Source: CAWKPF01 sp963851415 (GTDB lineage Bacteria > Acidobacteriota > Thermoanaerobaculia > Multivoradales > Multivoraceae). From it: 64,000 nt of DNA. The position numbers and the translations under genes were made by a program. Where the stretch lies: the NCBI GenBank assembly GCA_963851415.1, contig CAWKPF010000003.1, forward strand, positions 744,001-808,000, in the 5' to 3' direction. The notes beneath the pieces are model-generated. The model worked only from the letters and a program-made list of their open reading frames with translations, was not told where the DNA came from and did no database searches. Shown piece after piece: positions 51,238 to 59,967 of this stretch (within the stretch, counting starts at the first letter, position 1; the number at the start of each line of letters is the position of its first letter).

Positions 51238-52194
51238 TACGTCTCGGTGCTTTGGTGCGGTGCACGCCGGTGTCCTGGCCCACTCGTCGTTGCCGGAGTT
51301 CTCTATCGTGCGGTGACGAGCTTCGTCGGCGTCACTGGGCTGATGCGACGGATGGCCCTCGATCGCTGTCTCCCTCAGTTCCTCCTGCGAGTCAACCGGT
51401 GGCGCCAGACCAACCACTGGATCCTGCTTCTGTTCTTCGCTCTGTGCGTGTCCATCCTGCTCATCACTGCGGGCGAGATCGAGTCCCTGGCCGGGGTCTA
51501 CACATTGGCCTTCTTGAGCGTGATGGCGCTGTTCGCCCTTGGCAACATGCTGCTCAAGACTCGGCGCGCTCGGCTGCCGCGCGAGTCGCGCGCGAACTGG
51601 CCCACGGTGACAGCGGCGCTGCTCGCGGTCTTGATCGGCCTGGTCGGGAACGTGCTTCTCGATCCGTTGACGCTCGAGATCTTCGAGGGCTATTTCTTCG
51701 TGGCGGTGGCCGTGGTCGCGATCATGTTCCTGAGAGTCCAGAACCTCCGACTGGTGCTCGTGATTCTGGAGTGGATCCTCCAGTTCTTCGGAGCCACGGG
51801 GAGTCGGCTTCGCGCCAGGCTCTTCGGCATGATCGAGAAGATCAACCAGACGGCGATGGTCTACTTCTCGAAGGGGGACAACATCGTCACCCTGAACCAG
51901 GCGGCTCTCTACGTTCTCGACAACGAGCAGACGTCGGTCCTCAAGGTGATCCACGTCTATGAGGAGGACAGCGAGATTCCCTCGACCCTGGCGGGTCATC
52001 TGCAGATGATCGACCACCTGTACCCACAGCTACGCATCGACTTCCTCGCGATCCAGGGTCGCTTCGGGCCGCCGATCGTGGAGTCGATCTCGAATTGGCT
52101 CGACATCCCGAAGAACTGCATGTTCATCGGGACCCCCGGGGATCGCTTCCCGCATCGGATCGAAGACCTCGGTGGGGTGCGAGTGATTCTCTGA
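51238..52194 (+). pseudogene. APC-type permease, N-terminal stub joined to the C-terminal half, with UspA-like tail (piece P3)
   Basis: A short copy of the permease start (51238-51307) jumps at GCCGGAGTTCTCTAT directly into helix ~8: 'TSFVGVTGLMRRMALDRCLP', then 'LLLFFALCVSILLITAGEIE', 'AFLSVMALFALGNMLLKTRR', 'TVTAALLAVLIGLVGNVLLD'. A cytoplasmic tail of ~130 residues follows ('YFSKGDNIVTLNQAALYVLD', 'PKNCMFIGTPGDRFPHRIED') and ends at 52194. Helices 2-7 are missing. From ~51310 the C-terminal ORF is clean for 880 bases and could still be translated from an internal start, but would not be a complete transporter. Confidence 0.7.
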
Positions 52195-52364
52195 GCCGCC
52201 GCTCCCGCCTGCGTTCTCGTGGGCCCCTCGGTTGGGGTACGCTCTGGAACGGGTTCCCCCGAAGACGAGGATCGGCCTGCCTTCGGAGAGACTTCGACTG
52301 GAGTGATTCCCGTACGCTGGTCGATCAGAGACGCCTGAACGTGGGAGCTCGACAGGAGGAGTCC

Positions 52365-53099
52365 GTGACCCGATCCCACCGAATGAACGGTAGCTGTGCA
52401 GTCTGCGGCAACTCGTTCCCGGTTGGTGAGCTGTTTCCGGTGGCTCTGACGCGGCAGGCCGTGCACGAGCTGATCCGAGAGGAGAAGCCCGGAGTCCGCG
52501 ACGAGGATCTGATTTGCCGGCCCGATCTGCATCGCTTCCGGAGTCGCTATCTGGAGGACATGCTCGAGGCCGACCGGGGAGAGCTCAGCGCGCTCGAGAA
52601 GGAAGTGATCGAGGGACTGGAGCGCCACTCCATCCTGACCCAGAACCTCGAAGAAGAGCTTCAGACGAAGAGGACCCTCGGCGAGCGCGTCGCGGATCGT
52701 GTTGCAGTCTTCGGAGGGAGCTGGACCTTCATTCTCTTGTTCTTCAGCCTGCTGGCGGGCTGGATCCTGGTCAACACGCTGTGGCTGATGGGAAGACCCT
52801 TTGATCCGTTTCCGTTCATCTTGCTGAACCTGGTCTTGTCGTGCCTGGCGGCGATCCAGGCTCCGATCATCATGATGAGTCAGAACCGGCAGGATGCGAA
52901 GGACCGTCAGCGTGCCGAGCACGACTATCGCGTCAACTTGAAGGCCGAGCTCGAGATCCGGCAGCTGCATTCCAAGCTGGATCAACTGCTCACCCATCAG
53001 TGGCAGAGGTTGCTCGAGATCCAGCGGTTGCAGATCGATGCCCTCCAGGAGCTGGGCCGCAGCTCCCCCTCGAGTGGGCGTCCGAAGAATCACGAGTAG
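52365..53099 (+). CDS. DUF1003 membrane protein with N-terminal Cys motif
   Basis: A 244-residue inner-membrane protein. GTG 52365 follows AGGAGGA by four bases. The N-terminus has a possible zinc-binding CAVCGNSFP. The DUF1003 core is unmistakable: 'FGGSWTFILLFFSLLAGWIL', 'FDPFPFILLNLVLSCLAAIQ', 'APIIMMSQNRQDAKDRQRAE', 'HDYRVNLKAELEIRQLHSKL'. It has two transmembrane helices and a cytoplasmic coiled-coil tail. Known members are called CorA-like in some databases, but their transport role is unproven. It starts 171 bases after the permease end. Confidence 0.85.
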   Translation: MTRSHRMNGSCAVCGNSFPVGELFPVALTRQAVHELIREEKPGVRDEDLICRPDLHRFRSRYLEDMLEADRGELSALEKEVIEGLERHSILTQNLEEELQTKRTLGERVADRVAVFGGSWTFILLFFSLLAGWILVNTLWLMGRPFDPFPFILLNLVLSCLAAIQAPIIMMSQNRQDAKDRQRAEHDYRVNLKAELEIRQLHSKLDQLLTHQWQRLLEIQRLQIDALQELGRSSPSSGRPKNHE

Positions 53100-53223
53100 A
53101 GGTCCGATCGGTCAGAGTCCGGCTTCGAGAGTCTTGATCGCTGGAAGGCCTCCCTCGCGCGTCCTCTGGGAGAGACCGAGGCCCGAGGCATGGCCCTGAT
53201 GCGCAAGCTGTAGCATTCGCGTC

Positions 53224-53862
53224 GTGCAGCACAGCTTCCATTGGAGAGAATGCGTAGAGACGCTCAGCCGGCTCGATGCCGAGTCGAGCCTGATCCTCGA
53301 GTCCAGGAGGCGGTTCTTCGAGTCCGAGCAGGTTCGGGTCCGCCCTCCGCTCGTTTTTCCACTCGCTCCAGAATGCGGATCGCTCCTGGACTATCTGGCT
53401 GCTTTGCCGCAAGAGCCCGGTCGCCACAGCGTGATCTTGATGCAGGCGGGAGCGGTGGCACTCGGGCGCTTCGAGGGTGCACGGCCACTGGCCACGAAGA
53501 GCCTGAGGCGCTATGTCGTGCGTGGCAAGGGGCGCGCGCAACCACTCCATCTCAAGACCAAGGGCAAGTCTCGGTATGGCTCACGCCTGCGCCTCGCGAA
53601 CGCGCGCCGATTGTTGGTCGAGACGAACGAGAAGCTGAACGAGTGGGAGAAGGAGCTCGGGCCGGCTGACCGTGTCTACTACAGCTGTCCCGTTCGCCTC
53701 TGGTCGAGCGTGTTCGAGACCACGCCGGCCCCACCGTTCGAGAGGTCGGGCCCGTTGGTTCGAATCCCGCTCGATCTGCCTCGCCCGACGGTCGAGGTGC
53801 TGCTGCGGACCTATCGGTCTCTCGAGTACGGCCGCATCGAGGCTCGTGGCGAAGGTGGATAG
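53224..53862 (+). CDS. VLRF1-like (Vms1/eRF1-type) ribosome-rescue family protein, putative
   Basis: A 212-residue basic cytoplasmic protein. The middle of the sequence resembles the Vms1-like release factor 1 domain: 'RHSVILMQAGAVALGRFEG', 'KSLRRYVVRGKGRAQPLHLK', 'TKGKSRYGSRLRLANARRLL', then a helix 'ETNEKLNEWEKELGPADRVY' and 'CPVRLWSSVF'. In that family the domain hydrolyses peptidyl-tRNA on stalled ribosomes. The catalytic Gln of the eRF1-type loop is not certain here ('GKGRAQPLH' contains one Gln). The assignment rests on pattern memory and needs a profile search. It lies alone between DUF1003 and an outer-membrane protein gene. Confidence 0.45.
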   Translation: MQHSFHWRECVETLSRLDAESSLILESRRRFFESEQVRVRPPLVFPLAPECGSLLDYLAALPQEPGRHSVILMQAGAVALGRFEGARPLATKSLRRYVVRGKGRAQPLHLKTKGKSRYGSRLRLANARRLLVETNEKLNEWEKELGPADRVYYSCPVRLWSSVFETTPAPPFERSGPLVRIPLDLPRPTVEVLLRTYRSLEYGRIEARGEGG

Positions 53863-53961
53863 GGACAGAGGAGGCTGGGCGCCTCGATCTGGAGCGTCGC
53901 CACCGTCATTGCGCAGCCTCGCCGCCCCGAGCCACTGTTCGAGGACGTCCGTGCGTGGGAA

Positions 53962-54939
53962 TCACTGAGGCGCCGAGCCGGTGCGGCGCCGATCCAGCCA
54001 GGTCAAGGAGTAGGAAACGCCGATCGAGTCGAAGTCACCACCGATCCGGGTGAAGGCTCCACGACTGGCCGCGATGCGCAGCGACTGTCGGGCGTCGAAG
54101 CGGTACACCACGGTCAAGCCGACGCGCGAGTTCTGTTGCCGGTCGTCGTTGGGAATCCCTTCCACCTCCGTCTGGCCCCCGGTCCAGAAGTTGGCGTCCA
54201 GGGCGGCCCACATTCTGGGTGAGAAAGAGTAGCGCGCGTGCGCCTGGGTGCCGAGGATCGGATCTTGTTTCCGGGTCTGGCCCCCGGCGTAGTCGGTGTT
54301 GTCGGTGAAGTAGGTTCCGGCGAGATACACGTCGAAGGCCCACCGTTTCATCACGCGAACGAAGCCGATCTCGGGCCTGAAGGCCCACCGGTTCGTGCCG
54401 ATGTTGACCAGCTTCGTGGAGTCGTACTGTCCGGCCGGACCGATGACGAGGAAACTCAGGCCGACCAGTCTGCTTGGCCGGAAAGCACGGAACTCCTGCT
54501 GGCTCATGGCCGGGGCACCGACCAGATTGATGGTGCCTCGCACAGCCAGATCGCCGAGCCCCGATCGATGCGCCGAGGCGAACTGGCCGAGAACGAGGCC
54601 CTCGAGATCACCGACCACGTACGGCGTCGAGATTCCGATGTTCGCCGAACGGCCTGCCACCGACAGAGTGCGCACGTAGGTGAGGCTCGTGCTGGTGATT
54701 CGGGCCTTGGCGTCCTCGATCGGCAGCGCAGGATCGAAGGAGATGTCGCCGTCGTTGAATGCCGAGGTGACGGTGACCAGGTTGATGCCGACTGGGGCTG
54801 GCGTATAGGCCGCGGGAACCAGCTCCTGGGCTTCCAGCGGGCAGGTCAGCACAGCTACGAGGCCGACGATCCCGGCGAAGGCAGCAAGGCGACAGCCAAT
54901 CGGTTGACGGTTCAGGGAGACCGGACAGATCCGTTTCAT
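53962..54939 (-). CDS. outer-membrane channel-like protein (phenol-degradation meta-pathway family)
   Basis: A 325-residue exported barrel protein. ATG 54939 follows GGAG by six bases and begins a signal peptide ('LAAFAGIVGLVAVLTCPLEA'). The mature part starts 'YTPAPVGINLVTVTSAFNDG', a hallmark of the PF13557-like family, and shows alternating barrel strands ('LVGLSFLVIGPAGQYDSTKL', 'WAFDVYLAGTYFTDNTDYAG', 'MWAALDANFWTGGQTEVEG'). It ends 'SYSLTWLDRR'. It belongs to the same broad family as the protein at 30801-31745 but is not close to it. Probable role: passage of hydrophobic compounds across the outer membrane. Confidence 0.8.
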   Translation of the reverse strand: MKRICPVSLNRQPIGCRLAAFAGIVGLVAVLTCPLEAQELVPAAYTPAPVGINLVTVTSAFNDGDISFDPALPIEDAKARITSTSLTYVRTLSVAGRSANIGISTPYVVGDLEGLVLGQFASAHRSGLGDLAVRGTINLVGAPAMSQQEFRAFRPSRLVGLSFLVIGPAGQYDSTKLVNIGTNRWAFRPEIGFVRVMKRWAFDVYLAGTYFTDNTDYAGGQTRKQDPILGTQAHARYSFSPRMWAALDANFWTGGQTEVEGIPNDDRQQNSRVGLTVVYRFDARQSLRIAASRGAFTRIGGDFDSIGVSYSLTWLDRRRTGSAPQ

Positions 54940-55156
54940 GAGCATCTCCACTGTTCGCGGCCCGAACACTCCATCGTCGGTCCTTCGACGCCAGCCGCCC
55001 GGTCAAGGCACGAATGCAGACCGACGGGAGCGCTTCCCCGGGGTAGACCGTGCGCAACACGATAGCTGAAAGACGACGTCCATCGAGGGTTGCAGAATCA
55101 CCCGGAGCCACATCGGCCCGGTGGTTCGGGCGGAGTAGCCTGGCACCGACCAGCTG

Positions 55157-55381
55157 CTACTTGCTCTTCTTCTTCCCGACCGCCGTGAGCTCGAAGGTGA
55201 TCTTCATGATCACCCGATACTGCTTCACCTTGCCGTTCTGGACGTCGACCTTCATCTCCTCGATCCACGCACCGCGGATGTTGTCGAGAGTCTCGTTGGC
55301 GCGGGCGATGCCACTCTGAATGGCATCTTCGAAGCTCTTGTTCGACGAGGCAGACACTTCAGTGATCTTTGCTACGGACAT
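55157..55381 (-). CDS. dodecin-family flavin-binding protein
   Basis: A 74-residue dodecin. Diagnostic segments are 'AKITEVSASSNKSFEDAIQS', 'GIARANETLDNIRGAWIEEM' (with the Trp that stacks on flavin) and 'VKQYRVIMKITFEL'. Length matches the family. Dodecins form hollow dodecamers that store riboflavin or FMN and limit flavin-driven photochemistry. GGAGAGCTG lies just upstream of ATG 55381. It is in the same direction as the small coiled-coil gene upstream. Confidence 0.92.
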   Translation of the reverse strand: MSVAKITEVSASSNKSFEDAIQSGIARANETLDNIRGAWIEEMKVDVQNGKVKQYRVIMKITFELTAVGKKKSK

Positions 55382-55592
55382 CAGCTCTCCTTGTTTGCGT
55401 TCGCTGGTTCAAAGGGATACGGGACAAGCCTGTGGCGGAATGCGCAGCACCGAGCCCGGAAGGGCTTCGCGATCCTCGACAGACTCACCGAGATCGCGAT
55501 CTATGGCGGGCTGAGTCGCAGGACAAGGCCACGACAGAGATCATCGTCGCAGCCAGCGCGGCGCCCACACGACTCCTGTCGCCCGAGCCTCT

Positions 55593-55904
55593 TCAGCTCA
55601 AGAAGCTCTTCACCCGGTCGCTCAGGCTGTGCCAGCCCTCTTCGAGCTCGTTGCTCACCTTGTGCCACGCTTCCTTGGTGCCGGCCCAGAGCTCGTCGAA
55701 CTCGTCGTCTGCGGCGTCGGCCAGCTGGGCCAGCTTGGACTTGCCCTTCTCGACGACACCCTCGGCCGCTCCGATCGCGGAGGAGATCTCCTCCTTGACG
55801 TCGTCGTCGGCCCCTTCCAGCTTCGCCTTGAGCTGCTCGATCTTCGCCTCGCCTGCGGCGATCTTCTGCTCCATTTCGGTCTGGATCGTCTGGCGGTCGG
55901 TCAT
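55593..55904 (-). CDS. small coiled-coil stress-type protein, second copy
   Basis: A 103-residue, charged, helical protein with no signal peptide ('MEQKIAAGEAKIEQLKAKLE', 'EEISSAIGAAEGVVEKGKSK'). It ends 'DDEFDELWAGTKEAWHKVSN' and 'LEEGWHSLSDRVKSFL', with the same spaced-Trp helix as the protein at 30403-30705. Such small proteins occur beside stress genes in several phyla; the molecular role is unknown. GGAGGAATG precedes ATG 55904. It is followed 211 bases later by the dodecin gene, and the two may form a unit. Confidence 0.75.
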   Translation of the reverse strand: MTDRQTIQTEMEQKIAAGEAKIEQLKAKLEGADDDVKEEISSAIGAAEGVVEKGKSKLAQLADAADDEFDELWAGTKEAWHKVSNELEEGWHSLSDRVKSFLS

Positions 55905-56166
55905 CGGTTCATTCCTCCGTTGTTCAGGGTTACGGACTTTCTCTGCTCTCGGCTCTTCAGGAGCTCACAGAGAGCTTCCCGTCAAGGGACATTCGCTCGT
56001 CAGTGAGGCCGCCGTGGTGATTCCGGTCGAGCGCGGCCAGAAGCTGTCGGCTCCGCTCGAGTCACTGGCGTTGTGGGCGAGGGCACCCCGAGTGTGACAC
56101 AGCGCGGCGAGACATTGAAACGTTTCCGACGAGGGAGGCGGTGCCGTGCCTGTAGCTGCCAGCTGT

Positions 56167-56601
56167 TCAGGGACCTCCCGCCGACAGGCGGAGCAGCAGG
56201 TCGTGCAGATCTCGCCGCTCTTCGGGAGAGAGCACGAACAGCTGACGCGCCATGGCGCGGCGACGGTGATCGGTGAGCTCGGCGAGGAGTCGCCGACCCG
56301 CCGGGGTCGCGGTGACCAGCAGCGAGCGTCGGTCGTCGGGGTCGACCCTTCGGCGTACCAGGCCGTGCTCTTCCAACCCGTTGACCACGTCCGTCGCGGA
56401 GCGCCGAGCGATCCCGAGGCGCTCCGCCAGTTCGCTCATCCGAATCGGACCCTCGAATCGCTCGACCGCGCGGAGGGCTCGCCACTGGGCGGGCGTCACC
56501 CCTTCGGATGCGAGTTCGCGGCGAGAAGCCTGCCGGATTCGACGCGTGGTGGCGTCCAGCAGATCGGCGACCTCTTCGGCCGTGGGAGTATCTTCAGTCA
56601 T
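56167..56601 (-). CDS. MarR-family transcriptional regulator
   Basis: A 144-residue winged-helix regulator. The helix-turn-helix and wing are clear: 'VTPAQWRALRAVERFEGPIR', 'MSELAERLGIARRSATDVVN', 'GLEEHGLVRRRVDPDDRRSL', 'LVTATPAGRRLL'. The 'DPDDRRS' wing is canonical. It diverges from the ABC exporter gene with 58 bases between the starts, a layout in which MarR proteins usually repress the neighbouring exporter. GAGGTAAACTCACTATATGAC, which spans the start, includes an AT-rich half-palindrome that may be part of its operator. Confidence 0.9.
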   Translation of the reverse strand: MTEDTPTAEEVADLLDATTRRIRQASRRELASEGVTPAQWRALRAVERFEGPIRMSELAERLGIARRSATDVVNGLEEHGLVRRRVDPDDRRSLLVTATPAGRRLLAELTDHRRRAMARQLFVLSPEERRDLHDLLLRLSAGGP

Positions 56602-56659
56602 ATAGTGAGTTTACCTCATTACCTCGAGCCGATTCCGGATTCTTCGAAAGGACCAGCCT

Positions 56660-57397
56660 TTGCCACGAGCCGTACGCACGCTCTCGAGCGACCCCTCCGT
56701 CATCTCCCACCGACTCGCCCCCGGGACGATCCGACGGGTCGTCGATTTCGCTCGTTCCTATCGTGGCGAGATCGGGGTGTTCCTCGCCCTCGTGGTCTTC
56801 GATGCCGTCGCCGGCGCGATTCCGCCGCTGCTCTACCGCAGCATCATCGACGACGGCATCCAGGGGGGCAGCTCCGCCCTCATCGTTGGGCTCGCAGCCG
56901 CCGCGGCGGCTCTGGCGATGCTCTCGAGCGGAATCAGCCTGGGCCAACGCTGGTTCTCTGCCCGTATCGGCGAGGGTCTGATCCACGACCTGCGCACGCG
57001 AGTGTTCGACCATGTGCAACGGATGCCGATCGGTTTCTTCAGCCGCGCCCAGACCGGTGCCCTGGTCTCGCGCCTCAACAACGACGTCCAGGGCGCTCAG
57101 CAGGCCTTCACGTCGACGCTCTCCAACGTGGTCGGCAACCTGATCGGGGTTGTCGTGACGATTTCGGCCATGGCGGTGCTCAGCTGGCAGATCACGCTCC
57201 TGGCGCTCGGTCTGCTACCCCTGTTTCTGCTTCCGGCCCGCTGGGTAGGACGCAGGCTCGCGGCCATCACTCGCGACCGCCATCGTCTCAATGGTGAGAT
57301 GGGGCAGGTCATGACGCCCTGTGCCGGGCCCAGAGCCAGGAATGCCGGGCGGCCTAGCGCCCGAGGCCTGGACACCTGGACCGCCGATCTCATCTAG
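56660..57397 (+). pseudogene. ABC exporter, membrane domain only (3' truncated)
   Basis: The first ~220 residues are a good ABC-exporter transmembrane domain: 'FARSYRGEIGVFLALVVFDA', 'PPLLYRSIIDDGIQGG', 'GEGLIHDLRTRVFDHVQRMP', 'IGFFSRAQTGALVSRLNNDV' (coupling helix), 'LALGLLPLFLLPARWVGRRL'. At 'RLNGEMGQVM' (near 57310), where 'TERFNVAGALLVKLFG'-like sequence should follow, similarity stops and a nonsense tail runs to a TAG at 57397. The remaining helices and the whole nucleotide-binding domain are missing. Unconnected minus-strand coding begins 13 bases later, so this is a breakpoint, either genomic or from assembly. Confidence 0.8.
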
Positions 57398-57409
57398 AGC
57401 TCGCGTGAC

Positions 57410-58396
57410 TCACCCGCCGTAGACGACCGCTTCGGGGACCTCGTAGCGTTCGTCTCCGATGCGAACGACGAAGAGGTCGTTGGCCTTCTCGAAGATCACC
57501 GTGTCTGATGTGTTCGTGGCGACTGGTTCACCCCTCTCGAAGAGGATGTGGCGTTCTTCACCGTTCCCGAGGGCGATCCAGATCCCGGCATTCCCGGAGC
57601 CTTCACGGATGACACCGAACGGACACGGACGCGTCGGTTGGCCCGCTGCGGTCGCGCAGGGGACTGCCCCCGTGGCGTCGAACCCGGTCCCGTTGCCGAC
57701 GGGGCCGCCCTCTGGAACCTCCGGTGCCGGCGGCGGCGCCGTCTCGACGAGGAAGCGGCCCGCGACCCATCCCGTCAGGCCCGATCCCGTGGCTCGGATC
57801 TGGCACCAGCGCGCGTCTCCAGTCAAACGGCAGCCCCGGTTCTGCAGGACGTCGCCGTTGTCGAGCGTACCGACGACTGCGTACCGGGTCGATGGGCCGC
57901 CGCGGAGGTTCAACGAGTCCCCGTCCCCGACCCCCGAGACTTCCCAGAAGTCCGGTCCGCCGGCCAGCCCGTCAGCGAAGTCCGGCGGTCCGATGCTGAT
58001 CGCGAGCGAGTAGTTCGCAGTCTCGTTGCGCCTCGCGGCGCTGCGCATCAGGTAGACCCGAATGACGTAGTCACCGTCCGAGGGGACCGGCACGTCGGCA
58101 ACCTGCCCCGCGGTCGATCCGATGAAGATCGCTTCGTTCGATCCCGCAGGCGAGACGTTGAAGTAGTTGGCACCGTTCGAGGTCTGCAGGTCCACAGAGA
58201 GGATTTGTGACTGCTGAGCAGCGACGACGTAGTCGACGATTTCGTCTCCCGTGATGGAGCCCTCGATCACCTTCAGCTCCTTGGTTCCGGCAAATGTGAC
58301 GGGCTCTGTTCGGGCATCTTGCGCCAGCGCCAGGGTCGATGCGAACGTCAAGAGAAGCGAGGCCAGAGATCTGGGAATCAGCCCTTCAGAGGACAT
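57410..58396 (-). CDS. secreted SH3-domain protein with PPC-like N-terminal domain
   Basis: A 328-residue exported protein. ATG 58396 starts a signal peptide ('SLASLLLTFASTLALAQ') after AAGGAG; an upstream in-frame extension to 58576 lacks one. Residues ~30-145 look like a bacterial pre-peptidase (PPC-type) sandwich ('DYVVAAQQSQILSVDLQTSN', 'PSDGDYVIRVYLMR'). Residues ~160-225 are a bacterial SH3 domain ('GDSLNLRGGPSTRYAVVGTL', 'RWCQIRATGSGLTGWVAGRF'). A C-terminal part ('CPFGVIREGSGNAGIWIALG') matches a group found with such SH3 domains. It probably binds peptidoglycan or another envelope ligand. Confidence 0.8.
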   Translation of the reverse strand: MSSEGLIPRSLASLLLTFASTLALAQDARTEPVTFAGTKELKVIEGSITGDEIVDYVVAAQQSQILSVDLQTSNGANYFNVSPAGSNEAIFIGSTAGQVADVPVPSDGDYVIRVYLMRSAARRNETANYSLAISIGPPDFADGLAGGPDFWEVSGVGDGDSLNLRGGPSTRYAVVGTLDNGDVLQNRGCRLTGDARWCQIRATGSGLTGWVAGRFLVETAPPPAPEVPEGGPVGNGTGFDATGAVPCATAAGQPTRPCPFGVIREGSGNAGIWIALGNGEERHILFERGEPVATNTSDTVIFEKANDLFVVRIGDERYEVPEAVVYGG

Positions 58397-58968
58397 TCTT
58401 GTTGGCTCCTTGGTTCGTGACTGGAGGGCACGCGTGTGCCGAGGAGCAGTCTGAGCTGCCTGCCTTCGGCGTGCTTCCTGAAGCGGAGGCCTCCCCTCCG
58501 TCGGAAAGACCGTCGATCCGATGCTTTCGCGAAGATACAGGTCTACGACCTGACCTGTCACGTGTCCTCCGGTCACCCGATCGAGTCAGGATCCGACCTC
58601 AGCGCTCTGTGTCGGCTTCGTGGAGCTTCAGAGGCCAGGTGCTCTTCCCGCCCGGGGAGCCGGGGTGTGAGTCGGTGCCGAGTCGGTGCGGTGGGTGAGT
58701 CGTGTGAGTCGGTGCCGGGGTAATCGGCCCATGGTGTGAGTCGGTGCCGGGGTAATCGGCCCATTGTGAGTCGGTGCCGGGGTAATCGGCCCAGGGTAAT
58801 CGGCCCGGGTGCCGTGTGAGTCGGTGCCGGGGTAATCGGCCCAGGGTAATCGGCCCGGGGGTGAGTCGGTGCCGGGGTAATCGGCCCATCGGTTCCACTC
58901 GGTCTTGGTGGATTGGTGAGCGAGCGGAGTTGACAGGCTCCGCCGCGTCTTCGCGTCTGTAGTGGGTG
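58397..58968. repeat. intergenic region with a REP-like repeat array upstream of the transposase
   Basis: 58397-58660 shows nothing notable beyond the SH3 gene's leader. From ~58665 to 58890 the unit GTGAGTCGGTGCCGGGGTAA followed by TCGGCCCA occurs five times (starts near 58704, 58735, 58766, 58816, 58861), with extra GGTAATCGGCCC fragments between. Spacing is 31, 31, 50 and 45 bases. There are no unique spacers of constant length, so this is not a CRISPR. It ends 80 bases before the transposase start. Confidence 0.85.
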
Positions 58969-59967
58969 ATGGCAAGAAGACCCCGCTGCATCCTCCCCGG
59001 CCACCTGTACGAGGTGACGCTCGCGACCTTCCAGTCGCGCTACTTCTTCATCCCGTCCAAGTTGCTCAACGCCTTGATCATCGGCGTTCTCGCCTACTCG
59101 CAGCTCAAGTACGGACTGCGGATCTGTTTTGTCGTTTTCCTCAGCAACCATGGACATCTGCTGGTCCGCGCCGATTCCGCTCAGCAGGTCGCGGACTTTC
59201 TTTGCCTGTCCAAGTCCCAGATCGCGAAGGAGGTCCAGCGGCTGTGTGGTTGGAGCGGGGGCGTCTTCAAGCCTCGCTCCACGATTACCCTGATCACGGA
59301 GGAGCCGGAGGCCCAGATCGATAGACTTCGCTACCTTCTCTCCCAGGGCGTGAAGGAGGGCCTGGTACCCCATCCCTCGAAGTGGCCGGGGGTTCACTCG
59401 GCCAAGGCGTTGCTGACCGGGGCGATGAGACTCAAGGGGACCTGGATCCGTCGCTCCGAGCGGTACGAGGTCGACCGCAGGAGGCGAAGATGCCGGAGTT
59501 CGCGGGCTCGATCTGGGCATGTTGATCCCAGGACGCTCGCCGACACGTTGTCTCTAGAGCTGTCTCCGCTGCCCTGCTGGGACGACCTCGAGGCGAAGGA
59601 GATCGCGGAACGGACCCGGGAGATTGTTCAGGAGTTGATCTTCGAATATGCGGAAGCGCGCCAACAGGTCCGTCGGGACTATCGTCGGCATCTGTGCGAT
59701 CGGTCTCGGTTCTGCCGCCGCCCGGCGACGGCTCCTCGCAGCGAGGCGCCGAAGGTGCACGCGGCGACGATCGGAGAGTGGAAGCGCTGGGTGGACATCC
59801 ACGAACGATGGTACGAGCGCTACCGTCGGGCCTCGGCGCTGCTGCGCCAAGGCCGGCTCAAGGCGATTGAGGAGTTTCCGGAAGAGGCGTTCATCCCCAC
59901 GGGGCTCTCCATCCGTTTGGGCCATGGGCGGCCGCCGCCGAGCACCGTGAGCCTGGTCTCGGTGTGA
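58969..59967 (+). mobile_element. IS200-like (RAYT-type) transposase, catalytic Tyr apparently replaced
   Basis: A 332-residue Y1-type protein. The HUH motif is intact ('LSNHGHLLVRA'), and 'RLRYLLSQGVKEGLVPHPSK' aligns with the transposase at 21945. Where that protein has 'ARRYQAIVVSDEP', this one has 'KPRSTITLITEEP', so the nucleophilic Tyr position reads Ser. The C-terminal extension is Arg-rich ('EVDRRRRRCRSSRARSG'). ATG 58969 or GTG 58966 starts it. Repeat arrays flank it on both sides (58665-58890 and 60186-60605). The loss of Tyr would abolish normal strand transfer unless another residue substitutes. Confidence 0.8.

Noticed and set aside
58665..58890. CRISPR array
   Set aside because: Unit spacing is irregular and the sequences between units are partial copies of the unit itself.
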